Under the pieces are notes generated by a model. It did not search any database, was not told where the DNA came from, and saw nothing but the letters and a program-made list of their open reading frames with translations. Shown here in pieces: positions 10,085 through 19,532 of a stretch of 29,523 nucleotides of DNA (its first letter is position 1; each line of letters starts with the position of its first letter). This stretch comes from Haplomitrium mnioides. Its lineage: Eukaryota; Marchantiophyta; Haplomitriopsida; Calobryales. The DNA lies in the NCBI GenBank assembly GCA_049999725.1, contig JBNGIS010018202.1, positions 35,054-64,576 on the forward strand. Direction: 5' to 3'. Both the position numbers and the translations under genes were made by a program.

Positions 10085-10480
10085 TCCTCACCTCCAGACA
10101 TGACAACACATTGTAAAGTATTTTGATGTTTGGCATTGCCAAGGTTGTCTAATGCTATAGGCATGACTCTCTCAAACACCTTGGCTCTCTTTGAACACAT
10201 TTTCATCCAAATGTATGGATCATCTAGATCCACAACCATATTAACATCATGTTGAATAGAAGAAGGTAGATGAGGTTTCCTCTCATAAAGTAGAAAATAT
10301 TATGAAAAACGATGCCAAAGTTGTATGCTTACTAAATTGGTAGACTATAGTTAGCCATTGTAACTGCAAATCCCAATTCTCATTGTGACATGTTTGCATG
10401 CCATACTTGAGCATCACTTTCTTCATTGTTGGAGCTACTTGCTCATCCAATCCACCTATCTCATTGTGGTCTCTAGAAGT
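10085..10480 (-). pseudogene. Integrase C-terminal scrap of another retroelement
   Basis: Minus-strand reading gives KKVMLKYGMQTCHNENWDLQ, then LQWLTIVYQFSKHTTLASF. After a frameshift, segments resembling ...PHLPSSIQHDVN and DLDDPYIWMKMCSKRAKVF follow. This is the region after the catalytic core of gypsy-type integrases (W..L....YR.SKH.S...F...YGR.P). It lies upstream of the gypsy LTR and is not continuous with the element at 6864-10083, so it is probably part of an older element into which that one inserted, or a second copy. Several stops are present. Confidence 0.55.
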
Positions 10481-10493
10481 ATTTAAACAACCT

Positions 10494-10540
10494 CTACTTT
10501 GAACCAGGAACCGCTACTAAGTTCCTGTTTTACTTGGTAG
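10494..10540 (+). repeat. Element 1 left terminal inverted repeat
   Basis: Begins CTACTTTGAACCAGGAACCG and continues CTACTAAGTTCCTG. The CCGCTACT octamer occurs twice in the family's terminus. Complement at 13353-13399, with further copies at 14034-14073, 16539-16574 and 17982-18032. Confidence 0.85.
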
Positions 10541-10873
10541 TCGAATATATTATTTTTGTGATTTGGTATTGAAAAACATCAATTTTATATTTGTGATCTT
10601 TTTTTCGTAAAGAAAATTGTTTTTTAGAAATACAAATTGCGTATTTTACATTGAGATTATAACCTAAAAATTTCTTTATAGAAAACACTCTATAAAAAAA
10701 ACATTTTAGTTATTGAAATATTTTATTGAAACCTCACACTATTGTGAATATACTAAATACATCAAAAATTAAATTAAACATATATCATTTTATGAAAAAA
10801 AATTATATGCAAACGTGGATGTCTAGTCGGATATAGACTTTGAACCAGACTTTGAGCGTAGTAGCTGCTAAAT

Positions 10874-11204
10874 CCTATGCAAGCATAGACTTCAAACTAA
10901 AACCCTAAAGCCTATACATGCATAGACTCCGAACAAGAATCCTAAAGCCTATGCGTGCTTATACTCTGAATAAGAACAATTAAGCTATGCACGCATAAAC
11001 TTTGAGCTAGAACTCTAAAGCCCAAGCACGCCAAGACTCTAAACAATAACCCTAAAGCCTATGCACGCATAGACTTTGAACGAGAACCCTTTGGCTTATG
11101 AGTACATGGACTCTGAACAAGAAGCTTAAAGCTCATGCGCGAATAGATTCCAAACGAGAACTAGAAAGCTTATGTGCGCATAGACTCTAAACAAAAACGT
11201 AAAG
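10874..11204. repeat. 37-bp tandem array (left arm of element 1)
   Basis: Nine units of 36 or 37 bp begin at 10874, 10911, 10948, 10985, 11021, 11058, 11095, 11132 and 11169. Each has the form CCTATGCACGCATAGACTYT followed by GAACAAGAACCCTAAAG. The core TATGCGCGCATA is palindromic. Partial units continue to about 11270. No coding potential is apparent. Confidence 0.92.
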
Positions 11205-11431
11205 CCTGAGCGGGCAAAGATTGCAAGAGTTCATGTGCGCATGGACTCCAAGCCCATGTGCACAGGGACTCCAAACCATTCTTAAATTAGCAATTGACTC
11301 CAAACCATTCTTAGGCGCACCAAATTGAATCATGATGAAAAGACTTGAAATGGATTGAGAGTGAAACTTTGGCAAATAAAACTTTGTAAAAAAAATACTT
11401 TATTAATAAAACAATTTGTTCAAATAGATGA

Positions 11432-12278
11432 TCACGCTCTATCCTCTTCGGAAGGAATTGTCTCATCTAAATCCAAAGGATGAGCATCTACAGCCGCTAG
11501 AAAGTCATGTCGAGACTTTCCAGTCCCAAATATTGCGACATAATCACTAGTAGCACTTGCACTACCAAGAGGAACAGCTTCCATGTGGTATGCATAAACT
11601 ATCTGTGACTTAGTTAGATCGGATGGCAAGGAAGCCATCTCCAAAACCCTATAAGGAGTGTAGATAGACTGACGTCTATCATATTCCACAGCGATGTAGT
11701 TTTGCATCGGCTTTACAGCACAGACAAGACCTATGCCCGACCTAGAGCAAAGATCCAAGATCCAATCATGCTCTGTTGACAAACGGTCGATGAAAAATTT
11801 GTAAAGCGTCTACGACTTTTGATAAACATTGGCAAGAGCATCATCTTCTTGGTGTTTAAGTTTGGCAGAAACCACAAAACAACTAAAAACACTACGCATG
11901 ATTTGTCGAGGAAGTGCAGTCACAATAGCAGGTTACAAATTAAAAAGCCTCATGCTCCTCTTTCTTTCTTTCGTCCAATAGCCCACTGTCCAATATTCGT
12001 GGGCATGTGAGATTTTGAGACCACAAGAATGATGAATGTTGCTCTTGTTCCTATAAAAAGAAAAATAAACAAATTAAACATTGTAGCCAAAGTTCAGGAA
12101 TAGTAAAAAAGAGAAATTAAAAACTAAAAAATCAAAGAACAATTTACCAAATGCCATGGTTGATTGCATAGCAAACTTTGAAAAGGGCATACTCAATGAT
12201 GCCAAATTATTGCGATGAGTGTATAATAACAAAAGACCAAAAATCCAATGTTGCAATTGCTATAAAAGATGAAACCAT
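11432..12278 (-). pseudogene. DNA methyltransferase-like gene fragment (element 1, left copy)
   Basis: Minus strand. Exon A (12278-12148) gives MVSSF...FWSFVII and ends INHGIW. An intron of 97 bp (12147-12051, GTAAAT...TTATAG) follows, then exon B (12050-11432). Exon B includes GYWTKERKRSMR, PRQIMRSVF, NVYQK, then WILDLCSRSGIGLV and NYIAVEYDRRQ, ending EEDRA. The KP-like box followed by DLCSRSGIG and IAVEYD matches the C-terminal half of beta-class DNA amino-methyltransferases (SAM-binding motif I, then acidic motif II). The usual first glycine of the loop is Arg here and in element 2. Two in-frame stops break exon B. The N-terminal half with the catalytic box is absent, lost at the foldback junction. 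A possible AATAAA signal lies just downstream (minus, 11404-11399). Confidence 0.55.
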
Positions 12279-12482
12279 GCTTCCTTGCCATCCGATGTGA
12301 CTGAGTCACAGATAGTTTTTGCTTACTACAAGGAACCTGTTCGTTCTGGTACTTCAGATGCCTCTGATGACTCTGTTGTAATATTGGGGACTAGAAAGTC
12401 TCGACAGGATTCTCTAGCGGCTGTAGATGCTCCGCTTGTAGATTTGGATAAGACAGTTCCTCCTGAAGAGGAGAGAGTCTGA
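12279..12482 (+). pseudogene. DNA methyltransferase-like gene C-terminal fragment (element 1, right copy)
   Basis: Plus strand, about 67 residues: SLPSDVTESQIVFAY, SRQDSLAAVDAPLVDLDKTV, ending PEEERV. It aligns along its whole length with the C-terminus of the divergent left copy (11640-11432) and with element 2 (15390-15619). Only the tail after the SAM-binding motifs remains, so it has no catalytic capacity. It meets the left copy head to head at about 12278, where CCATG lies at the junction of the two gene segments. AATAAA follows at 12510-12515, consistent with an original 3' end. Confidence 0.7.
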
Positions 12483-12689
12483 GGACGTCTTTGTACACTT
12501 TGCATCAATAATAAAATTTATTTTTTCCAAATCTTCTTTTGGCAAAGTTTTATCTTGTTGCTTTTTCAATCTATTACAAGTCTTTTCATCATAATTGAGT
12601 TTATTGCGTCTAAGAATAAGTTGACCCAATTGATAGTCTAAGAATGGTTTGAACACAATTACTAATCTAAGAATGATTTGGAGTCTTTG

Positions 12690-13020
12690 CATATTGTTTT
12701 GTGTCTTTGCGCATTAAGGCTTTGTAGTTCTTGTTCGGATTCCCTGCGCGCTTAAGCTATAAGGTTGTTGTTCAGAGTCCCTGCACTTGTTGGTCAAAGG
12801 GTTCTTGTTCAATGTCTGTGCTTGCATAGGCTGTAGGGTTCTTGTTTAGAATCTTGGCGTGTTTTGGCTCTAGGATTCTAGTTGAAAGTCCATGCGTGCA
12901 TAGCTTCATTGTTCTTGTTTAGAGAGTCCAAACACGAAGAAGATTTTGGATTCTTGTTCGGAGTCTATGCGTACATAGGCTTTACGGTTCTGGTTTGGAG
13001 TCTATGCTTGCATAGACTTT
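12690..13020. repeat. 37-bp tandem array (right arm of element 1)
   Basis: Inverted counterpart of 10874-11204. The best units start GAGTC at 12924, 12961 and 12998, exactly 37 bp apart, and read GAGTCTATGCGTACATAGGC and so on. About nine units by eye, so both arms keep a similar copy number. Confidence 0.85.
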
Positions 13021-13352
13021 GTGTTGGCTACGATGCTCAAAGTAAGGTTTAAAGTCCTTACCTGATTGGACATTTACATTTTCTTGTAGTTTTTTTCTAC
13101 CAAAAGATATATACTTTATTTCTTTGTTGATGAATTTAGTTTATTCATAATAGTGTCAAGTTTTTATAAAATATTCGAACAACCAAAATGTTTGTTTTTC
13201 AAGTTTTTTTCTATAAAAAAATATTTGAAATATAATCTAAATGGAAAATATGCATTTTTTGTTCATAAAAAATGATTTTTTTTTTCGAAAAGAAGATTTT
13301 AGTCTTAAATTTGATGTTTTTGAATGCCAAATCTTCGGAAAAAAAATTTTGA

Positions 13353-13399
13353 CTGCCAAGTGAAACAGGAACTCAGTAGCGGTTCCTAGTTCAAAGTAG
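13353..13399 (-). repeat. Element 1 right terminal inverted repeat
   Basis: Inverse complement of the left terminus, ending AGTAGCGGTTCCTAGTTCAA then AGTAG. Confidence 0.85.
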
Positions 13400-13417
13400 T
13401 GGCTATTTTATATATAT

Positions 13418-14073
13418 GCTTCATTGAACTATGAAATATTTTTAATTGCTAGAACCTTTTTGAAAGTCTACATTCATTTTTTGATTGCATGGATTTTCAA
13501 CTTAATTTGAAAGCTTCCATTCTTCTTGACATTTTAAATAAAGCTCCTAAATCAATGTAATGTTTCTTTTTCTTTGTTTCTGTGTTTACCATTGCAAACT
13601 CATTTCCTTGACTTCTAGTCCACTTAGGCTTTTTCTTTGTATTTTGTAATATATTTCCAACAAAAAAGTTTGAAAGAACACCATGTCTACGTGCGCCTCA
13701 AGTTTGTGCAATCAAACATATTTCAAAATAGTTTCTTGTGACGTGTATTTAAACTTTTTGGCTTAGAATTGTAATCAATGATAAATGCAATTTTTTGATG
13801 AAAACTTACTGTAATTTTTATGATTTTAAACCAATTCGAGTTTTCCAATATTTTCATAAAAACTAGTAATATTGATTGATTTTGCATAAAAAAATTGACT
13901 TTTGCTCTATTATGCTTATTGAAACAACCAAAAACAAACCCAAAAAACTCATGCACTTTTTGTTTTTAAAAATTAACCTCGTTTTTTATGTTTTTGATAT
14001 GAAAAATCACAATTTTTCCAAAAAAAAAGGGTTCATGTTCTGAGTAGCATGTTCCTAGTTCAAAGTAGCGGCT
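13418..14073 (-). mobile_element. Truncated end of a sister element (650-bp arm with terminus)
   Basis: The 650-bp AT-rich stretch ends in the family terminus at 14034-14073 and is an inverted copy of 17982-18645, with long identical blocks such as TTTGATATGAAAAATCACAA. It lies directly against the outer end of element 1, and homology to the 17982 arm stops at about 13418. The rest of this element was lost, or element 1 inserted at its broken edge. The open frame on this strand (13723-13956) is AT-rich noise. Confidence 0.75.
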
Positions 14074-14094
14074 ACTAAGCTCGCATCTACTCAA

Positions 14095-14265
14095 GAGCCT
14101 TTGTGCACAAGCGCTCTCAATAGTCCATATGCGCATGGACTCTTGAGTCCAATCTTGCAAAGACTCTTGAGTCCATGCGCACATGGACTCAAGAGTCGAT
14201 GCGAGCTTGGACTCAAAAGTCCATGCAAGCATAGACTCTCGAGAGTCCATGCACGCTTGGCAATT
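14095..14265. repeat. 24-bp tandem array (left side of element 2)
   Basis: Units of the form ACTCAAGAGTCCATGCGCAC plus ATGG, period about 24 bp, five to six copies. Each holds two palindromic pieces, ACTCNNGAGT and ATGCGCRCAT. The core is shared with the 37-bp arrays but the unit is different. Confidence 0.85.
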
Positions 14266-14340
14266 TAGTCTCTCCTTGCCAATTACTAAAAGTTTTTGTT
14301 TTTTGTTTTAGTCTAACTTGTTTCTCCATGCTCTTTACAG

Positions 14341-15619
14341 GGCAACAAAACGTTCAAATGGTAGCTGGCCAAAAAATTGACGGTCACTGCTAAAAGGAAA
14401 AAAGAAATCGGGGGTCCAAGAAGCCTGGTGAAGATCTTGTCTTCTACCCCCTACGTTTTTGCTCCACTACCAGAAAGCAAGAGAATGGAAGGCAAGACAA
14501 CTAAATGAAACTAGTGCCTTTCCAACCAAAGGAGGATCTAAAGAGGAAGATGAGGACTTAATATCCTATGTCGATGGACTCAATGTGGCATTTTATCAAG
14601 TCTACGAGGAGTCTAATGCTCGACAGTTGAAGGGTTTAATGAAACCAAGATGTTTTACTTTAGTTATTGTTGATATTCATTATGATTAAAACCTTAAAGA
14701 ATGCAAGCATGATGATTTGGAACCCTTTACGAAGGATGATGTTTTTGATATGGTTTCTTCTTTTACGGCTGTTAAAACTTTTGAGTTTTGGTCTTTTGTT
14801 ATTATCTGCTCTTTGCAATAATTTAGCATTGTTGAGGGTGCTTTACTAGAGGTTTGCTGTGCTATCGACCATGGCATCTGGTATGTTGTATTTTGATTTT
14901 TTTTATCTGATAGTTTATCTATTTTATTTTTCCTTTACTTTTTTCCTTTGTCTTATGTGTTTGTTTTTGTTACTACATGGACAAAAATAGTATTCATCAT
15001 TCAAGTGGTCTGATAATCACTCACGGCCACAAGTACTGAACTGTAGGCTATTGGGTAAAGGAGGGCAAGCGGAGCATGAAGCTCCACAACTTGCAAGTTG
15101 ATGATGCCACTGGTTGTCCTCGACAAATTATGCGGAGTGTGTTTTACTGTCATGCTGTGTCGGCAAAGCTTAAACATCTAGGAGATGATGCTCTTATGAA
15201 TGTTTACCAAAAGCCTAAGCCTTTGTACAATTTTTTTTATTAACCATTTATCAACATAACAAGATTGGATCTTAGATCTTTGCTCTAGGTTTGGCATAGG
15301 CCTTGTTTGTGCTTCAAAGCTAATGCAAAATTGCATCGTTGTGGAATATGATAGACGTTAATCTATCTATATTCCTCACAGAGTTTTGACAATGGCTTCT
15401 TTTCCTTCTAATGTGACCAAATTGTAGATACTATGTGCATACCACAAGGAGTGTGTTCCTCCTTGTACTGCAGATGCATTAGTTGATTCTGTTGCAATTT
15501 TTGAGATAGGAAAGTCTCAACAAGTTTCTCTAGCAGTTGCAGATGTTCAAGCTTCTCAAGCAATAGATTTAGATGAGACCACTCCTTCTGAAGAGGATAG
15601 GGCTGCAACATCAGACTGA
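14341..15619 (+). pseudogene. Beta-class DNA amino-methyltransferase-like gene (element 2)
   Basis: The most complete copy. A likely 3' splice site (CTCTTTACAG, ends 14340) precedes the first segment. The open part 14459-14689 ends in TLVIVDIHYD, resembling catalytic motif IV ([DN]PPY) at 14672-14683, then a stop. The same frame continues with FTKDDVFDMVSSF, FWSFVII and IDHGIW, ending at a GT at 14880/14881. The intron matching element 1's is about 14881-14979; its acceptor now reads TG. The next exon has GYWVKEGKRSMKLHNLQ, PRQIMRSVFYCHA and NVYQKPKPLYNFF, then a 1-bp shift near 15240, then DLCSRFGIG (15275-15301) and VVEYDRR, ending at 15619. Motif IV before a KP box before SAM motif I is the beta-class order of bacterial N6-adenine/N4-cytosine methyltransferases. 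At least four stops and one frameshift inactivate it. Target base and activity are unknown. Confidence 0.55.
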
Positions 15620-15784
15620 TGTAAATTTTTAGCATAATGAAGTATTTTCTTCACAAAATATTATTTTATTCATCTTCTTTCTTATTGCATTCCAAATCCA
15701 ATTTAAGTATTTTCTTCACGATTTAATTTCTTTCACAAAATTGTTTGCGAACAAAATGTATTGGTTTTTATTAAAATTAGCAAC

Positions 15785-16200
15785 AAAGTCTATGTTTGCA
15801 TGGAAGGTCCATACGTCCAAGTACTCAACAATCGGTACTTGCTTGGGCTTTAGTTGCCCATACACGTCTGGGCTTTAAATGTTCAAGCTCACATGGGCTT
15901 CAGCTGTCTATATATGCATTGACCTTATCAAACAAAATGTACCTAAGCTTTAAGTTGTCCCTACACATTGGCTTCAGTTGTCCATGTGCGTATGGGCTTT
16001 AGTAAAATTTTCACAATTTCACTTCAAACAATCCTCTTATGCCTACACTTTAGGGTTCTAGTTCGAAGTTCCTACACATGAGAGCTTCAACATTCCACGC
16101 ATGTTTAAGCTTCATCATTCAAAATGAAAAGAAGCTTCAACAGTCTCTACGTACACAAGCTTTAAGACTACAGTTCAAAGTTCTTGCGCTCCTAAATATC
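15785..16200. repeat. 24-25-bp degenerate array (right side of element 2)
   Basis: Units such as GGCTTTAGTTGCCCATACAC and GGCTTCAGTTGTCCATGTGC repeat at about 24-25 bp between 15845 and 16005. More diverged copies (GGGTTCTAGTTCGAAGTTCC) extend to about 16200. The ATGYGCRTAT core is retained. From 16200 to 16538 the sequence is AT-rich without genes. Confidence 0.75.
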
Positions 16201-16538
16201 TTTGTTGATTGATTATATTTCTGATAAAATTTGAATGTTTTTATTAATTTTTGAAACTAGTGATATCATTGTTAGTTTCAAAAGTATTTAACAAAAAAAT
16301 GTCGTGTATATTTCATATATATTTTGTTTAGTGATGCTCATACTTCTTAAAGAAGAAATTATGAAAGCAATTTCTATAAAATTCTCATAAGAAGGTTTGT
16401 TTTGAATACATTGTGCACTTGAAATAAGCTAATTTGATATATAAAATTACAATTTTTTTGCAAACGAAAATTACTAGCGTCAAATTCATTAGATGCTGAA
16501 ATTTCAAAATTTGTTTTTGTAAACAAAAAATAAAACAT

Positions 16539-16574
16539 GAACCCAATAGCGATTCATGGTTCAAAGTAACGGTT
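16539..16574 (-). repeat. Element 2 right terminus
   Basis: Inverse complement reads AACCGTTACTTTGAACCATG, a clear match to the family terminus, abutting copia coding sequence on its right. Confidence 0.8.
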
Positions 16575-17981
16575 GTTTATAATCAGAAATTTGTTAATGA
16601 CACGTGTGATACAAATAGTAAGCAAGTTGTGTCAAAACCAACTCAACAAACTCAATCATTGAGTGGTCCACTTGGTGAAGGCAGTAGCAGTATCAATACT
16701 AATATATGGCAAGGAAGGCTGTGCAGAAATCCAGAGTAGTATACCCCACCCAACTCTCAATCTAAAATGTCTTTAGGAGAAGGAGGCAGTGGTGAATTGA
16801 AGATGTGGATAAAGAACTGAGACTATCTCAGCATCTCTATCAAGTAAGAAACAAGTGGAGAAGCAAGTGCAAAGCATACCTTTTTGCATAATCAACATTG
16901 TGAAGTACCTTGTAGACATGTTGATACATAAGGGAGAATTTGCATCCCATCATGTATATATGGTGCATGTTATTACAAAGAAGGAACCGGTCCTATTTGA
17001 GGATGCTATAGGCGATGGCAGATGGGAATCTACAATGATAGAAGAGATGGAAGCTCATCCTAAAAATCAGACTTGGAAGCTGGTCAACCTACCTAAAGAG
17101 AAGAAAGCCATTGGTTGTGAATGGGTTTACAAATTGAAGAGGAGTGAAGATGGCAGCATAAGCACGTTTAAGGAAAGGTTAGTGGCCAAGGGATATGCCT
17201 AGACTCATGGGATAGACTATAAGGATACTTTCAGTAATATAGCAAGGATGACAACTATTCAAGCAATCATTGCATTTGGTGCACCGAAAAAGTAGACTTT
17301 AAAACAAATGGATGTGAAAAATGTATGTCTATATGGGAAGCTTGATGAGAAGGTGTACATGGTACAACCACCTGGTTCTGTTGATGTAGAGCATTAAGAT
17401 CAAGTACAAAAGTTGAAGAAGGCCCTATGTGGGTTAAAGCAAACACTCGAGCATGGTCTAATAAGATAGGAAGATATCTTGTTTCGATGGACTTCAAAGT
17501 GCTAGATGTTGACTATTCTCTATATGTAAGGAAAAAAGAAAAAAAAAGTAGTATGCTCATGCTCATTTATGTAGATGATCTGATCATGATAGGAGGGAGT
17601 GAGCAAGATATTGCTGAAGTTAAAAATTACTGCAACAAAAATTTGATATGAAGGATCTTGGTGAGCTTAGAGATTTTCTTGGCATTGAGATGATTGAAAT
17701 AGAGCAGGGTATATGGATGATACATAGGCAGTATGCATTGGATGCGCTTGCCAGATATGGCATAATAGGTTGCAAATCAATTACAACTCCCTTATATCAG
17801 AATACCAAACTGATCGGTCATGAAAAAGAGTTGATTGAAGATCCAATAGAGTTCAAGCAGATGGTAGGCAGCCTGATCCACATCACCATCCCCAGACCAG
17901 ATCTGAGCTATGCTGTAGGTTTTGTAAGTCATTTTATACAAGCACTAAGGAAGCCACATTTGGATGCAGTTCGTCAAAACA
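16575..17981 (+). pseudogene. pol: Copia pol fragment (linker, RT, start of RNase H)
   Basis: Plus-strand relative of the 1260-5120 polyprotein, matching its residues from about 198 to 656. It opens in the integrase-RT linker (YNQKFV, LSGPLGEGSSS at about 16578-16690). RT follows: KPIGCEWVYKLKR-like segment, ERLVAKGYA (ending 17202), KQMDVKNVCLYG, YVDD at 17568-17579, MKDLGELRDFLGIE, SLIHITIPRPDLSYAVGFVS, ending RKPHLDAVRQ. Several stops (17203, 17294, 17396) and frameshifts (about 17430 and 17640) are present. Both ends stop exactly at termini of the TIR family, so a longer copia copy was interrupted twice. It is more decayed than the complete copy. Confidence 0.9.
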
Positions 17982-18645
17982 GCCGCTACTTTGAACCAGG
18001 AACAGGCTACTCTGAACAGGAACTTTTTTCTTTTCTGGGAAAAATTGTGATTTTTCATATCAAAAAATATAAAAATGAGGTTGATTTTTAAAAACAAAAA
18101 GTACATGCGTTTTTTGGGTTTGTTTTTGGTTGTTTCAGCAAGCATAACAGAGTGAAAGTCAATTTTGTTATGCAAAATAAATCAATATTACTAGTTTTTA
18201 TGAAAACATTAGAAAACTCGAATTTGTTTAAAATCATAAAAATTACGGTAAGTTTTCATCAAAAATTTGCATTTATCATTTATTACAATTTTGAGCTCAA
18301 AAGTTTAAACACATGGTACAAGAAACTATTTTGAAATATGTTTGATTACACAAACTTGAGGCGTGCGTAGACATGGTGCTCTTTCAAACTTTTTTGTTGC
18401 AAAAATATTACATAACACAAAGAAAAAGCCTAAAGAGACTAGAAGTCAAGGTAATGAGTTTGCAATGGTAAACACAAAAACAAAGAAAAAGAAACAATGC
18501 ATCGATTTAGGAGCTTTAATTAAAACATCAAGAAGAAAGTAAGCTTTCAGTTTAAGTTGAAAATCCATGCAATCAAAAGTGAATATAGGCTTTCAAAAAT
18601 GTTCTCGCAATTAAAAATATTTCATAGTTCAACGAAGCATATACA
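17982..18645 (+). repeat. AT-rich subterminal arm with terminus (element 3)
   Basis: Family terminus at 17982-18032, then a stretch inversely matching 13418-14073 at roughly 85-90% by eye. Outer ends face each other across 14074-17981. The open frame 18557-18907 overlaps the arm and the array and is probably not a gene. Confidence 0.8.
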
Positions 18646-18883
18646 AAAACGTATCATAGTTCTAAATAAAAAAAGTAGTAGCTTAGGAAATTGCATTAAG
18701 ATTGTAAACATGAAACATGTTCAAGTTTTAGACTTGATTAAACTAAACAAAGGTCTCAAGATCTACAAAAGAGTCTATGACTTGTGTACAAACAAAGTTG
18801 TAAGCGATTGTCTTTGTTTGAAGAAGCTTAAGGGTTATGCAAGAGAAGTAGAACTTTTGGAAGTCGTGCACTTCCACCCCAAT

Positions 18884-19143
18884 GTCTATGCGCGCATAGG
18901 AATCTAAGCTCAACATGTGAACACTCCACTCCAAAGTCTAAACGCGCTAAAGAATCTAAGCTCAACAAGTGAACACTCCACCCCAAAGTTTAAGCGCGCA
19001 TAGGAATCCGAACTCACCAACTGAACACTACACCCGAAAGTCTAGGCGCGCATAGGAATCTGAACTTACCATCTGAACACTCCACCCCAAAGTCTATGTG
19101 CATATAGGAATCGGAACTCACAAGCACAACATTCTTAAAGAAA
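18884..19143. repeat. 52-bp tandem array (element 3)
   Basis: Five units start GTCTA at 18884, 18936, 18988, 19040 and 19092 (GTTTA in the third), exactly 52 bp apart. Each has GTCTATGCGCGCATAGGAAT, a spacer, then TGAACACTCCACCCCAAA. The core palindrome CTATGCGCGCATAG is perfect in the first unit. A single extra core occurs at 19219-19232. Confidence 0.95.
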
Positions 19144-19527
19144 GACTCAGAAGAAGCTAGGTTTTATGTTCCGTAGAAGATTTTTTGTACGTTGTACGTT
19201 TCGCTTGCAAATCAAAGTCTATGCGCGCATAGGGTTCACACTTCTACAACCAAGGATGCAGATTATAAACATTCCATTTTTGCAACAAACTCTACGTATG
19301 CAAAAGAATTCAACTTCTAAATCGGAATCTAAACGGTATCCTTCTAAACGGGTACAAAGCTCTTCTTCTGAGTCAAAAAATTCTAAAGATTTAAATTTTT
19401 ACAACAAAGTCTTAAAAAAAACAATTTAGTAAACTTGGGAAGATGCTTTAGCGAGATAATAACCTTAAAAGTTAAAAGAAAAAAACTTATATTTTGGAGA
19501 TGAAAATATTTCTACGAAACAAATAAA
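19144..19527. other. Interior of element 3, no recognised gene
   Basis: Contains one isolated palindromic core at 19219-19232 and an 87-residue frame (19166-19429) with a serine/lysine-rich end but no domain I recognise. AT-rich from 19370 on. Confidence 0.5.
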
Positions 19528-19532
19528 AATAT
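19528..19532. repeat. Target-site duplication of large LTR-like insertion 1 (left)
   Basis: AATAT precedes TGTGAGAGCATGG at 19533 and recurs at 23900-23904 after ...GCTACGACA. Confidence 0.75.

Larger units (their letters stand above)
10494..13399. mobile_element. Element 1: foldback TIR element with methyltransferase fragments
   Basis: Both ends carry the same inverted terminus (CTACTTTGAACCAGGAACCG at 10494; its complement ending at 13399). Inversion continues inward through an AT-rich subterminal stretch, a 37-bp array and the 3' end of a methyltransferase-like gene, giving arms of about 1.15 kb (10494-11640) and 1.12 kb (12279-13399). The 640-bp loop holds the rest of the left gene copy. 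The right half of element 2 (15400-16574) has the same order, so element 1 looks like two inverted right halves joined at about 12278. No transposase is present. Target duplications could not be recognised. Confidence 0.85.
14066..16574 (+). mobile_element. Element 2: TIR element carrying methyltransferase-like gene
   Basis: Order: partial left terminus (GCGGCTACTAAGC at 14068, shared with the neighbouring arm's end), 24-bp array, methyltransferase-like gene, 24-25-bp array, AT-rich stretch, right terminus (16539-16574; inverse of CCGTTACTTTGAACCA). Just beyond 16574 the sequence is copia pol in mid-gene, so the right end is a true insertion edge. No transposase is visible, so the copy looks non-autonomous. 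The left end is ambiguous because two termini overlap there. Confidence 0.7.

Noticed and set aside
11819-12010. Plus-strand open frame in the element 1 loop
   Set aside because: It is the antisense shadow of methyltransferase exon B.
14095-14265. CRISPR-like array
   Set aside because: The 24-bp units are imperfect and contiguous without unique spacers, and the genome is eukaryotic.
18557-18907. 116-residue open frame as a gene
   Set aside because: It overlaps the AT-rich arm and the first 52-bp array unit, has no recognisable domain, and the arm's other copy does not keep it open.
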